A stretch of DNA of 64,000 bases, from positions 62,001 to 126,000 of the forward strand of contig NZ_JADQTO010000022.1 of the NCBI RefSeq assembly GCF_015704865.1, read 5' to 3'. This DNA is from Actinoplanes aureus (GTDB taxonomy: Bacteria; Actinomycetota; Actinomycetes; Mycobacteriales; Micromonosporaceae). Position numbers and translations under genes: made by a program. Position 1 is the stretch's first letter. The number at the start of each line of letters is the position of its first letter. Shown here one piece after another: positions 51,598-61,359 of this stretch. The notes under the pieces are model-generated. The model made no database searches. It had not been told where the DNA came from and saw only the letters and a program-made list of their open reading frames with translations.

Positions 51598-51739
51598 GAT
51601 CACCACCGAAGCGGATTTCGGCGGCGTTTCCGCACGCCGCCACGGTTCAGCGGGTATGTCTGGGGGTGCGCTTTGTAGAGACGTGGCTTGCGAGGTTGGA
51701 GACGGGCTGCCGAGGCTGCCTTGGCGAACGGATGGTTCG

Positions 51740-52099
51740 GTGGGCAGGATTCTGGTGGTCGACGACGAGCCTGATCTGCGGTTCCTGTTACGGCGGATCT
51801 TCACGCGTGCCGGCCACGAGGTCACCGAGGCCGGTGATGGAGTCGCGGCGCTCGCCTCGATCGTTCAGGCCCCACCGGATCTGGTGGTGACCGACATCAT
51901 GATGCCGGTGATGGACGGCGTCGAACTCATCCGAGAGCTGCGGGCCGACCCGGCGACCACCGCGATTCCGATCTTGGCGGTCAGCGGGGACTGGCAGCTG
52001 GCGGTGGACGCCGACGTCGCTCTGGCCAAGCCGTGCCAGCGCGACGAGTTGCTCGCGGCGGCCGAGAGGCTGTTGCGGGAAGGGCGTGGCACGCGATGA
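51740..52099 (+). CDS. Single-domain response regulator
   Basis: CheY-like receiver of about 119 residues: ILVVDDEPDLRFLL (acid pair), VVTDIMMPVMDGVEL (phosphoacceptor Asp), and ALAKPCQRDELL (conserved Lys; the threonine position is in LAVSGDW). No output domain. GTG 51740 gives a normal length; ATG 51656 would add 28 residues unlike the family. Its stop overlaps the KaiC-like gene start (ATGA), so the receiver probably signals to that ATPase. Confidence 0.88.
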   Translation: MGRILVVDDEPDLRFLLRRIFTRAGHEVTEAGDGVAALASIVQAPPDLVVTDIMMPVMDGVELIRELRADPATTAIPILAVSGDWQLAVDADVALAKPCQRDELLAAAERLLREGRGTR

Positions 52100-53538
52100 A
52101 GTGGCTGCCGACCGGTCTGACGGACCTGGACATGATCCTCGGGGGTGGCTTGCGACCGGGGTCGGTGGTGGTGCTGGCCGGGCCTCCGGGTGCGGGCAAG
52201 ACGATCCTGGCGCAACAGATCTGTTTCGCCAACGCCACCGCGGAACACAAGGCCGTCTACTACACGACGCTGGCGGAGCCGCACTCCAAGCTGGTCGAGC
52301 ACCTGCAAGGATTCGCGTTCTTCGACGCCGACGCGCTGGGGCCGAGGGTCGAGTACGTACACCTCGGTGACATGCTGCGGGACACCGGCGAGCACGACCT
52401 CGAACCGCTCATCGACGAAGTGGTCCGCAAAGCGCTCGATGACGAACCGGTACTGGTCGTGATCGACAGCACCAAGATGCTGCGGGACTTCGTCAGCGAC
52501 CAGGCCCTGCGGATGGCTCTCTACGACCTGAGCAGCCGCGTCTCGCACAGCCGGGCGGTCTTGCTGCTGCTGGGTGAGTACACCCCCGAGGACATGCAGA
52601 CCGGGGTGGAGTTCGCTCTGGCCGACGGCATCGTCCAGCTGACGTACCAGGCCCGCGAGCCGGTCGACCGGCGCGGCCTGCGGGTGGTCAAGATGAGGGC
52701 GGCCACCCACCTCGGCGGTACCCACACGGTGCACATCACTGCCGACGGTTTCGAGGTGCATCCCCGCGTCGAATCATTCCAGCCGGAGGAGAGGCCGTCG
52801 CAGAACAGGCGGGTTCCCTCGGGGATCGCCGGCCTGGACGCGGTGATGGGCGGTGGGATACCGCACGGTGACGCCACCCTGGTCCTCGGGCCCTCCGGCG
52901 CGGGCAAGACCATCGGCTGTCTGGGTTTCGTGGCCGAAGGCCTGGCCCGCGGTGAGCGTTGCCTCTGCATCACCTTTCAGGACACCGCGGATCAGCTGAT
53001 CGGCATGGCGGCCCGGTTCGGGTGGGACTTCGAGACCGCCCGCGCCACCGACCGGCTGGTGCTCTCCCACATGCCGATCGGCAACCTCGACCTGGACGTC
53101 CTGGCGTCCGCGATACGCCATGGGCTCGACGACGGGACGACCACCCGGGTCGTGATCGACAGTCTGGCCGAGATGGCCCACGCCGCGCGTGAGGTCGATC
53201 GGTTCCCCGCCTACCTGCGCAGCCTCGTCAGCGTCGTCCGGGCCGCCGGCGCCTCCTTCTGGATCACCAGCGAGACGAGAACCTTCGGGCCCATGGAAGA
53301 CCCGCTGATCGGGCTCATGTTCCTGTTCCACAACGTGATCCAGATCCGCTACATCGAACACCACTGCGCCGAGATCGGCCGGGCCATCAACGTCCTCAAG
53401 ATGCGCAACAGCGACCACGACACCGGCATGTTCGCCTGCCACGTCACCGCCGAGGGCATCAGCGTCGGCGGCCGGATGGAAGGCATCACCGGAATACTGG
53501 GCTGGAGCGTCCTGCGCGACTGTCACATCCCGGAGTGA
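52096..53538 (+). CDS. KaiC-like two-domain RecA-family ATPase
   Basis: Protein of 480 residues with two RecA-like domains. Domain I: GLTDLDMILGGGLRPGSVVV, Walker A GPPGAGKT (Lys35), Walker B VLVVIDSTKML. Domain II: GIAGLDAVMGGGIPHGD, Walker A GPSGAGKT (Lys271), VVIDSLAEMAH. The C-terminus (INVLKMRNSDHD, GMFACHVTAEGISVGG) matches KaiC family proteins of non-cyanobacteria, which act in stress or signalling rather than clocks. No kaiA or kaiB lies nearby. Coupled to the receiver gene, an arrangement seen for KaiC-like signalling modules. It is convergent with the following gene with no spacer. Confidence 0.9.
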   Translation: MKWLPTGLTDLDMILGGGLRPGSVVVLAGPPGAGKTILAQQICFANATAEHKAVYYTTLAEPHSKLVEHLQGFAFFDADALGPRVEYVHLGDMLRDTGEHDLEPLIDEVVRKALDDEPVLVVIDSTKMLRDFVSDQALRMALYDLSSRVSHSRAVLLLLGEYTPEDMQTGVEFALADGIVQLTYQAREPVDRRGLRVVKMRAATHLGGTHTVHITADGFEVHPRVESFQPEERPSQNRRVPSGIAGLDAVMGGGIPHGDATLVLGPSGAGKTIGCLGFVAEGLARGERCLCITFQDTADQLIGMAARFGWDFETARATDRLVLSHMPIGNLDLDVLASAIRHGLDDGTTTRVVIDSLAEMAHAAREVDRFPAYLRSLVSVVRAAGASFWITSETRTFGPMEDPLIGLMFLFHNVIQIRYIEHHCAEIGRAINVLKMRNSDHDTGMFACHVTAEGISVGGRMEGITGILGWSVLRDCHIPE

Positions 53539-56500
53539 TCACCGCCCCGTCTCGGTAGGCGTGTCCAGCGGCTTCGCGTCACTGGTGATGCCGACGCCGT
53601 GCAGGACCGGCGACGCGCTCCCGCTGCCGCGGGTCAGCTCCACCCGGTACTGCGCATAGCGGGAGGCGCCCACCACCCGGTCGCCCTGGCCCACCGGCTC
53701 CCAACCGGTCCAGCCCGCGCCAGGTGCCGAGGTGCTTCCGGTGCGCACGTACAGCCGCACCCCGGCCCCCGCGGGCACCGATGCCTGGTACGACAGCCGG
53801 TCCCAGGTGACCATCTGGCCGACGTCGAGCACACGGGACACCATGCCGCCGGTCCGGGCGCCGCCGGCCAGCCGTACCCCGTCGGCGGCGACGGTGGTGC
53901 CGCTCTCCTCGCCGGTGCGCAGGCCGGCGAGCGTGTGGTCGGCCACGCCGAGCGCCGACGAGACGAACGTCGCCGGCGGCCGGTTGAGCGCCGGCCACAC
54001 GGTCACGTTGCCGGACCGGTCGACGCCGCGCACCCGGTAGTGGTACGTCGTCAGCGGTTTCAGCCCGGGCACCACCGCGCTGTGCTGCCGGCCCCGCAGG
54101 CCGCCCGGCCAGTCGGCGAGGGCATCCGACCGCTCACCCAGTTGCAGCGTCCCGGCAGCCGACTCGTCGGTGCGCCAGGACACCGTCACCGTCGCGTCCG
54201 GCCGGGGCACCACGGACACTCTCGAGACGGCCGGCGCCCGATTGTCCGCGGCGGCGGTCACCAGCCGCTGCACCGGCGAGACCGTGGTCTTGCCGTCCGG
54301 CGCGGTCACCCGCACCCGGTACCAGTAGGTGGTGCCGGGCTTGAGGCCGTCCAGCCGCATGGTGCGCTTCGCGGCCTGGTTGCCGTCCACCACCTTTTCG
54401 GAGAGCCGGGCCGCGTTCGTGCCGTACTCGATCGTGGTCTGGCGGGCGGTGGTTCCGGCCAGCGCGACCTCGGCGGTCGTGGTTTCGGCCGCCGGAACGG
54501 TCGCGGCCACCTCGGCGGCGGCCGGACCAGATCCGTACGCGGCCACGTACGCGCCCGCCGCGGCCGGGAACATCGCGTACTCGACGCCCTTGATCGTCGT
54601 CCTGGTGAATGCCACCGGCGTGCCCCCGCGGGTCAGCGTGGCCAGCGTTCGGCCGCCCGCTGCGACGGTGGGCACCATGCCGGTCAGCCCGCCTGCCCCC
54701 GAGCCCACGTTGACCGTGAACGCGAGGTTGTCGCCCGACCACGACAGGCCCGAATACGACGACGCGTTACGCCCGTCGAGCCAGGTGAGCAGCTGCCGGG
54801 CGGTGATCAGCGGCACGCCGCGCGCCTGCGCCGAGGCGAGAATCGCGTCGCTCTCAATCTCGGTGGGATCGTCGGTGTGCACGTTCGCGGTGAAGGCGCC
54901 GTAGTAGCCCTCGGGACCGAGCGCCCGGTCGAGCAGGGTGTCCACGGTGAACGGGTAGCTCTGGTGGGACTCGTCGGTCATCTGGGTGGTGGCCTGGTAG
55001 ACGTCGATGAGCCCGCCGGTCTTGGTGCTGAAGCGCATCGGCATGCCGGAGCCGGTCATGAAGCCGGGCCGGTTGGTGATCCAGGAACCAGGCCAGTAGT
55101 AGTAGTTGGTGTCGAGCCGGATGCCGTTGGCCGCCTCGACGCTGGCCTGGGTGGACCAGTCCGACCAGATGAGGCAGTGCACGCGGTGGCTGACCGGCCC
55201 GTGTACGGCGTTGTACTTGGTGCGCCAGGTGGCGAGCTGGCTGGTGTAGTCCGCGCTCAGCGAGCTGGGCGTGAAGTTGGAGCAGCCGGTGTTGACGTGC
55301 AGGCCGACCTCGAAGCCGCGTGACTGGTAGGTGGACGCCTGGGCGTTGGTCAGCGGCGCGTTCGGGAAGAGGTACGACGAGTACCGGGCACACTGCCAGT
55401 CCTCGACCACACAGCCCGCCGGGCTGTTGGCCGTGAACTGGTCGAACCGGGCCGCCGTGCCGCCGCGGGCGTGGTCGTCACCGGTGGCGACGACGACCGC
55501 CTTGAGGCCGCGCGGGAAATACCAGAACCGGGGCAGCGGCTTGCGGTCGGAGTTCATCGCGCCGATCAGGTTGGCCAGCAGCCGCTGCTGCTCGTCGGCC
55601 TGCGGGATGGCGACCTTCGCCAGGTTGACCCAGTCGGGGGCACCGCCGCCGAAATACAGGTCGTCGGAGCGTATCTGCGGCGACTCGCCGTCGCGATCCT
55701 GCCCCTCCCAGGCGGGGTTGCCCTGCCGGGTGTAGACCAGCGACTGCGCCAGGTCGAAGCTGAACGCCGCGGCCTGACCGCCGTTGCCGCCGACACCGAC
55801 CAGCGACACCGCCGGATTGGTGGTCGCCGTGGTCGCGTTCGAGTACAGCGTGGCGACCGCCCGGGCGCCGTTCAGCGTGTACCGGTCGGCGGTGCCGTGG
55901 TACTGGATCGTCTGGTCGGTGATCCCCGCTCCGGGCGGCGCGGACGTGTCCACCTTGAGGTATCCCTCGGCGAGTGTGCCGGTCGTCGAGGTGAGGCCGA
56001 GCAGACCGGCCAGCTGTTTGTCCGGGCGGAAGGCGATCAGATTGCCGCCGCCGGTGACCCAGGTCGTGAACATGCCGACCTGAGCCGCGGTGAGCGGGGC
56101 CGGCCCGAGCAGCACCACGTCGTACTGGCTCAGCGTGGACGCGGTGACCGTGGACAGGTCGGCGGTGGCGAACTCGTTGAGGCCTTCGGTGCGCAGCACC
56201 TCGGCGAGGAACGAGGTGAACCCCGATGACTTGATGACGAGCACCGGCCCGCCCGGGCCCTGGTCGGGTGGCGGCGGTGGCGCGGCCCCGGTGGTGAAGC
56301 TCCAGGTGACCGGTGTCATGACGTTACCGGCGGCATCGCGGGCGCCGCTCACCGATGCGGTGTAGGTGGTCGAATAGGCCAGCGCGGCGGCCGGGGTGAA
56401 GGTGGCCGTGGTGCTCGCCGCGTCGTAGGTGGTAGTGCCGGCGACGGCGCCGGACGGTCCGGTGACCCCCAGCACGACGCTGGACCCGATGACCGGCTCG

Positions 56501-57972
56501 CTGAAGGTCGCGGTGACGGCGGTGCCGGCCGGAACGCCGCCGGCACCGGGCGACGGGGCGCGCCCGGTCAGGGTCGGCGCCACGGTGTCGCTGGCCGTGG
56601 GGTTGAACACGACGTCGACCCAGTAGTTGGTCGACTGGAAGGTGCTGGTGGGGTACGCGCTCGCGCCGTACCGGTAGACGCCGTTGCCGCCGGAGGCGCC
56701 GCTGGCGAGCGCGGTCAGCGGGCCACGGGTCACCGCGGCGGACAAGCCACTGTTGGTGATCGAGTAGAAGCCCACATCGGTGTGGTACGACGCCACATAC
56801 GTGGTGTTCGCCGTGATCGGGACCGGGTTCGGCAGGGTGGCGGTCTGCCAGCCGGTGGCGGTCTCGCCGGTGAAGGTGACCGTGGACAGGCGGGTCCCGC
56901 CGGTGTTCCAGAGCGAGCCGGTGTGCGTCCCGGTGTTTCCGGAACCCTTGTAGAACCTCAGGCCGGTGATGTAGCCGGCGGTGTTGGACCGGAACTTGAC
57001 GCCGAGCTCGACCGCGCTGTTGTCGGCGACCGCGGCGGTGGCCGGGGTGGCGGTGGACGGCCAGATCGTGCACGGACAGGCCGAACCGGCGGTGTCCAGC
57101 GTCGTGAACGACCACGAGAACGCGGTCATCGTGTTGCCGGCGGTGTCTCTGGCCCCGCTGACGGTGGCGGTGTAGACCGTGGCGGTCGCGAGTACGGCCG
57201 ACGGCGTGAACGTGACGGTTCGCGTGGCCGCGTCGTACGTGGTCGTGCCGGTCACGGCCGTACCGCCGGCCCGGAGGGCGAGGGCCGCCGTTCCGGTCTG
57301 CAGCGGCTCGTTCAGGGTGGCACTTACCGTCGTCGTGGTGGCCACGCCGGTGGCCCCCGCGGCCGGGGTGGTGCCGGTCACCGTGGGCGGTGCCGTGTCG
57401 GTGGCGTTGTTCTCGAACACGACGTCGACCCAGTAGTTCGCCGACTGCCACGTGTTGGTCGGGAAGCCGCCGCCGGTGCCGTACCGGTAGACGCCGTTGG
57501 CGCCGTCCACCCCGTCGCGCAGGGCGTGCAGCGGCGCGTTGTCGACGCCGGCCGAGGCGAAGGCCCCGTCGTCACTGGCGTACCGGCCGTTGGGTGCGTA
57601 GTACGAGGCGACGTACGTGGTGTTCGCGCTGATCGCGATCGGGGTGGCGAACGTGGCGGTCTGCCAGCCGGAGGCGGTCTCGCCGGTGAACGTGACGGTG
57701 CCCAGGTTCGTGCCGCTCGCGTTCCACAGGTGGCCGATGTGCGTACCGGTGTTGCCGCTGCCCTTGTAGAAGCGCACGCCGGTCACGAAACCGTCGGTGT
57801 CCGAACGGAACTTCACGCCGAGCTCCACCGCGGCGGTGTCCGAGTCGGACGGGTTGGCCGGCACCGCCGTGCTGGACCAGATCGAGCAGGGACAGGGCGC
57901 GGCGGCCGCCGCCTCCGGGACGCTGAGCAGCCCGGCCAGCAGGATCAGGCACGCCACCAGTGCTTTCTTCAC
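53539..57972 (-). CDS. Large secreted protein: DUF4082 x2, Ig-like x2, deacetylase-like and fibronectin regions
   Basis: Exported protein of 1477 residues. A signal peptide (KKALVACLILLAGLLSVPEA) precedes CPCSIW and the first DUF4082 domain (about 27-185), an SbsA/Big_5-type Ig domain, a second CPCTIW-DUF4082 unit and another Ig domain. Then comes a glutamine-amidotransferase-like segment (VLVIKSSGFTSFLAEVLR), a polysaccharide-deacetylase-like core (VVVATGDDHARGG, FEVGLHVNTGCS), and a C-terminus of fibronectin-III-like domains (LKPGTTYWYRVRV, LKPLTTYHYRVRG) and a discoidin-like end. GTG 57972 has AAAGGAG seven bases upstream. Probably a surface polysaccharide enzyme. Same module set as its neighbour. 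Confidence 0.85.
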   Translation of the reverse strand: MKKALVACLILLAGLLSVPEAAAAAPCPCSIWSSTAVPANPSDSDTAAVELGVKFRSDTDGFVTGVRFYKGSGNTGTHIGHLWNASGTNLGTVTFTGETASGWQTATFATPIAISANTTYVASYYAPNGRYASDDGAFASAGVDNAPLHALRDGVDGANGVYRYGTGGGFPTNTWQSANYWVDVVFENNATDTAPPTVTGTTPAAGATGVATTTTVSATLNEPLQTGTAALALRAGGTAVTGTTTYDAATRTVTFTPSAVLATATVYTATVSGARDTAGNTMTAFSWSFTTLDTAGSACPCTIWPSTATPATAAVADNSAVELGVKFRSNTAGYITGLRFYKGSGNTGTHTGSLWNTGGTRLSTVTFTGETATGWQTATLPNPVPITANTTYVASYHTDVGFYSITNSGLSAAVTRGPLTALASGASGGNGVYRYGASAYPTSTFQSTNYWVDVVFNPTASDTVAPTLTGRAPSPGAGGVPAGTAVTATFSEPVIGSSVVLGVTGPSGAVAGTTTYDAASTTATFTPAAALAYSTTYTASVSGARDAAGNVMTPVTWSFTTGAAPPPPPDQGPGGPVLVIKSSGFTSFLAEVLRTEGLNEFATADLSTVTASTLSQYDVVLLGPAPLTAAQVGMFTTWVTGGGNLIAFRPDKQLAGLLGLTSTTGTLAEGYLKVDTSAPPGAGITDQTIQYHGTADRYTLNGARAVATLYSNATTATTNPAVSLVGVGGNGGQAAAFSFDLAQSLVYTRQGNPAWEGQDRDGESPQIRSDDLYFGGGAPDWVNLAKVAIPQADEQQRLLANLIGAMNSDRKPLPRFWYFPRGLKAVVVATGDDHARGGTAARFDQFTANSPAGCVVEDWQCARYSSYLFPNAPLTNAQASTYQSRGFEVGLHVNTGCSNFTPSSLSADYTSQLATWRTKYNAVHGPVSHRVHCLIWSDWSTQASVEAANGIRLDTNYYYWPGSWITNRPGFMTGSGMPMRFSTKTGGLIDVYQATTQMTDESHQSYPFTVDTLLDRALGPEGYYGAFTANVHTDDPTEIESDAILASAQARGVPLITARQLLTWLDGRNASSYSGLSWSGDNLAFTVNVGSGAGGLTGMVPTVAAGGRTLATLTRGGTPVAFTRTTIKGVEYAMFPAAAGAYVAAYGSGPAAAEVAATVPAAETTTAEVALAGTTARQTTIEYGTNAARLSEKVVDGNQAAKRTMRLDGLKPGTTYWYRVRVTAPDGKTTVSPVQRLVTAAADNRAPAVSRVSVVPRPDATVTVSWRTDESAAGTLQLGERSDALADWPGGLRGRQHSAVVPGLKPLTTYHYRVRGVDRSGNVTVWPALNRPPATFVSSALGVADHTLAGLRTGEESGTTVAADGVRLAGGARTGGMVSRVLDVGQMVTWDRLSYQASVPAGAGVRLYVRTGSTSAPGAGWTGWEPVGQGDRVVGASRYAQYRVELTRGSGSASPVLHGVGITSDAKPLDTPTETGR

Positions 57973-57985
57973 GAGAGCACTCCTT

Positions 57986-60900
57986 TCAGGCACCTGGTGC
58001 GAAGACGACGTCGACCCAGTAGTTGCTCGACTGCCACGTACCGGTGGGGAAGCCCCCGCCGCTGCCGTACCGGTAGAGCCCGTTGGCGCCGTCGGCGCCG
58101 TCCCGCAACGCGTGCAACGGGCCGTTGTCGGCGCCGGAGCTCGCGAAGTAGCCGGTGTCCCCGGCGTAGCGCCCGACCGGCGCGTAGTAGGACACGATGT
58201 AGGTGGTGTTCGCGGTGATCGGCACCGGCGCCGCGAAGGTCGCGGTCTGCCAGCCGGTGGCCGACTCGCCGGTGAAGGTGACCGTGCCCAGTAGCGTGCC
58301 GGTCGAGGTCCACAGATGGCCGACATGGGTGCCGGTGTTGCCGCTGCCCTTGTAGAAGCGGACGCCGGTGACCCGCCCGGCGACGTCGGACCGGAACCGC
58401 ATGCCGAGTTCGACCGCCGCGGTGTCCGAGTCGGCCGGCGTGCCCGGCGTCGCGGTGGCCGGCCACACCGAGAGGGTGGCGCCGGTCGCCGGCCCGGTGG
58501 TGAACGACCAGGACACCGCGGCCATCGTGTTGCCGGCGAGGTCCTTCGCGCCGCTGACCGTCGCGGTGTAGGTGGTGTTCGCGGCGAGCGCCGCGGCCGG
58601 GGTGAAGGTCGCCGTGCCGGTGCCCGGATCATAAGCCGTCGTGCCCGCCGTGTTGGACAGGCTCATGGTGACCGTGCCGCCCTGCACCGGCTCGCTGAAG
58701 GCGGCACTCACCTTGGTTCCGGTCGCCACGCCGGTCGCGCCGGGCGCGGGGGTACGCGTGGTGACGGTCGGCGCCGTGGTGTCGGGCGTGCCGTTGCCCG
58801 GGTTGAAGACCACGTCGACGTAGTAGTTGGCGCTCTCCCACGACTGGGTCGGGAAGCCCGAGCCGAAGCGGTAGACACCGTTGACGCCGTCCACGCCGTC
58901 CCTGAGCGCGTGCAGCGGGGCGTTGTCGACGCCCTGGGTGAGGAAGTAGTTCGGGTCGCCGGCGTAGTGGCCGTTCGGCGCGTAGTACGAGACGACATAG
59001 GTGGTGTTCGGGGTCAGCGTCACCGGCGTGGACAGGTTGGCCTGCTGCCAGCCGGACGCCGACTCGCCGGTGAAGGTGACCGTCGCCAGCTGGGTGCCGG
59101 TGTTCGACCACAGCCGCCCGACGTGTGTGCCGGTGTTGGTGCTGCTCTTGTAGAACCGGATCGCGGTGACCTGGCCCGCCACGTCCACCCGGAACCTCGT
59201 GCCGACCTCGGTGCCGGTGCCGTCCGGGTCGGCCGGGACGGCCGGGGTGATGCTCGAGCCCCAGATGGTGCACGGGCAGGTACGCGGGACGACGGTGACG
59301 GCCCGGGACGTGTCGGCGCCGACGTTGCCGCTGTCGTCGGTGGCCCGTACCCGGATCGTGGTCGCACCCGTGTTGCCGGGCCGCCAGGTGTAGGTCCAGG
59401 TGGCGCGGCCGCTGGCCGCGTGCCAGCTGGACCCGTTGTCGGTGGAGACCTCGACGCCGCCGACCACGCCGCCGCCGGTGTCGGTCGCGGTGCCGGAGAT
59501 GACCGTCGTCGAGCCGGCCTGCACCGTCGTACCGGCGGCCGGCGCGGTGATGGCCGCGGACGGGGCGGCGGTGTCGGTGGAGGCGATGGCCGGGGTCAGG
59601 CCGGACTGCAGTGTGCCCGGCTGCACACCCATGTCCGCCAGCAGGTTGACGGTGGCCTGCCGCATCGGGGTGCTGGCCGCGCCGGACCCGCGGTCGTGGT
59701 TGCTGTCCAGACCCCAGGACCACTGCACGGTACCGGCGCCGAAGACCAGGGCGCCGCTCGGCGCGCGGTAGAGGGTCAGGTGGTGGGTGGCGCTGCCGGT
59801 GTCGTACGTCGAGCCGTAGTCCTGGAGCACCTGCACGCCGGAGTCGCTGGTCGTGGAGAGCCGGATCAGGCCGCGCGGACGGAAACCGTTGTCGGCGTCC
59901 TCGTCCCACTCGTAGCCGACGGTCCCGCTGCCCAGGGTGGCGGTGGCGCCGGCGGGCTGTGTGGCGACCGGGGTGTCGCGCCAGAACCGCATCTTGCCGT
60001 CCGCCGCCGGGACCTCCAGGCTGACCGTGCCGGCGTTGACCTTGAAGCTGGTGCCGGTCAGCGCGTTCTCCGGGCGGTTGCCGTCGGCCGGCGGGCTGAA
60101 CCGCGGGTCGCGCCAGGTGCCGGTCCACGCCGCGGTCGGGTCGATCTTCCCGTTCGCGTGGGTCTCCTTGTAACAGACCATGGTCCGGTACGAATTCTCC
60201 CAGCGGGTCTTCCAGAACACCTCGTTGCCGCTGAAGAAGGCCAGGTTGACGCCGGCGTCCCGGGCCGCCTCCACGTTGGCCCGCTGCGGCCCCGACCAGT
60301 ACTCGTCGTGACCGACCGACAGGAACGCCTTGTGGTTGCGCAGCCGCGCGCCGTCGCGGTCGGCGTCGACGCCGGCGATGTAGCTGACGTCGTAGCCGTT
60401 GGCCTCGAGCCACCGCACCATCGGGTACTCGGCGTTGAAGACGAAGTCCTCGGCGCCGGTCCCGCGGGTGGTGATCGGCCGGTTGTAGCTCACCTTGTAG
60501 GCACGCCCGGCCGGTGAACCGGCGTACAGGCTGTTGCCGCCGTACTTGTTGTAGGCCTGCCAGGTCGAATCGGACGTCTGGAAGACGACGTCCGAACGGC
60601 GGGCGTCGTCGCGCACCACGAACACGATGTGGCTGGCCCCGGCGGTGCCGTCGGTCCGGACGAGCCGGGCGAAGTAGATGCCGGATACCGCGGAGGACGG
60701 CACCGGCCACGACGCCGACACCGCCCAGTTGCCGCAGTCGACCAGACCGGTGCCGGGGTCGCTCAGGCAGTCCGGCTGGGTCTGCCGGCCGACCGGGTTG
60801 ACCGACGTGATGAGCCGTGCGCCGCTGCCGCCGTAGTAGCCCATCCGGTAGATGTCGAGACGGTACGACGCGGCAGACGACTTGATCTTGAAGTTGACCG

Positions 60901-61144
60901 GCTCGCCGACGTTGACGCTGATCTGCGTACTGAAGCCCTGCAGCGCCTCGCTGCCGGCACCGGAGCCGGGAACGTCCCAGGTGGTCCTGGGCGTGCCGGG
61001 TTTGGTGTTCTCGCAAGCGATCGGATTGATCAGCGGCGCGCACGCGTCGGCGGCGGCCGGCCCGGCCCAGGGCACCGACAGACCGGCGACGGCGAGGGTC
61101 AGCACCAGCAGCGACCGCCACCGGTTGTTCCTACGAGTACGCAC
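57986..61144 (-). CDS. Large secreted DMF-amidase-like protein with two DUF4082 domains
   Basis: Exported protein of 1052 residues. A basic signal segment (RWRSLLVLTLAVAGLSVPWA) is followed by a catalytic-looking region of about 480 residues resembling the N,N-dimethylformamidase large subunit (YRLDIYRMGYYGGSGAR, FLSVGHDEYWSGPQRANVEA, FFSGNEVFWKTRWE). Next are an Ig-like domain (SAAITAPAAGTTVQAGST), a CPCTIW-DUF4082 unit, a Big_5 Ig domain and a final DUF4082 unit that lacks the CPC. GTG 61144 has GGGGGAGG upstream. The downstream gene is 13 bases away, so both are co-expressed. Amidase activity is not established. Confidence 0.83.
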   Translation of the reverse strand: MRTRRNNRWRSLLVLTLAVAGLSVPWAGPAAADACAPLINPIACENTKPGTPRTTWDVPGSGAGSEALQGFSTQISVNVGEPVNFKIKSSAASYRLDIYRMGYYGGSGARLITSVNPVGRQTQPDCLSDPGTGLVDCGNWAVSASWPVPSSAVSGIYFARLVRTDGTAGASHIVFVVRDDARRSDVVFQTSDSTWQAYNKYGGNSLYAGSPAGRAYKVSYNRPITTRGTGAEDFVFNAEYPMVRWLEANGYDVSYIAGVDADRDGARLRNHKAFLSVGHDEYWSGPQRANVEAARDAGVNLAFFSGNEVFWKTRWENSYRTMVCYKETHANGKIDPTAAWTGTWRDPRFSPPADGNRPENALTGTSFKVNAGTVSLEVPAADGKMRFWRDTPVATQPAGATATLGSGTVGYEWDEDADNGFRPRGLIRLSTTSDSGVQVLQDYGSTYDTGSATHHLTLYRAPSGALVFGAGTVQWSWGLDSNHDRGSGAASTPMRQATVNLLADMGVQPGTLQSGLTPAIASTDTAAPSAAITAPAAGTTVQAGSTTVISGTATDTGGGVVGGVEVSTDNGSSWHAASGRATWTYTWRPGNTGATTIRVRATDDSGNVGADTSRAVTVVPRTCPCTIWGSSITPAVPADPDGTGTEVGTRFRVDVAGQVTAIRFYKSSTNTGTHVGRLWSNTGTQLATVTFTGESASGWQQANLSTPVTLTPNTTYVVSYYAPNGHYAGDPNYFLTQGVDNAPLHALRDGVDGVNGVYRFGSGFPTQSWESANYYVDVVFNPGNGTPDTTAPTVTTRTPAPGATGVATGTKVSAAFSEPVQGGTVTMSLSNTAGTTAYDPGTGTATFTPAAALAANTTYTATVSGAKDLAGNTMAAVSWSFTTGPATGATLSVWPATATPGTPADSDTAAVELGMRFRSDVAGRVTGVRFYKGSGNTGTHVGHLWTSTGTLLGTVTFTGESATGWQTATFAAPVPITANTTYIVSYYAPVGRYAGDTGYFASSGADNGPLHALRDGADGANGLYRYGSGGGFPTGTWQSSNYWVDVVFAPGA

Positions 61145-61216
61145 TGGTAATCGCCTCCCCCGTCGAGCACGCCGAAAGCACCTGCGTAGATCATGCAAAT
61201 ACATCGATGCGATATC

Positions 61217-61232
61217 TGTCGTTCGGACGACA
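61217..61232. promoter_or_regulatory. Palindrome in the promoter region of the DUF4082 gene pair
   Basis: TGTCGT-TCGG-ACGACA (6-4-6) lies about 75 bases upstream of the DMF-amidase-like gene. Candidate operator. No regulator is identified. Confidence 0.35.
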
Positions 61233-61359
61233 TGCTCGCCAGTCCTGGGCGAAGTGCGAAACTAATCAGCCCGATCGGCGCCATGATCGTGGCCCACACG
61301 GATCGGCGAACCCGCCGATCATGCGAGCACCCTGCCCCTTCGGGCAGCGTGCGGGGGTA

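Noticed and set aside
52096..53538. Circadian clock protein KaiC
   Set aside because: No kaiA or kaiB and no clock context; KaiC-like ATPases are widespread in non-cyanobacteria.
53599..55323. Long plus-strand open frame inside the DUF4082/deacetylase gene
   Set aside because: Shadow of the minus-strand gene; no start with a ribosome site and no domains.
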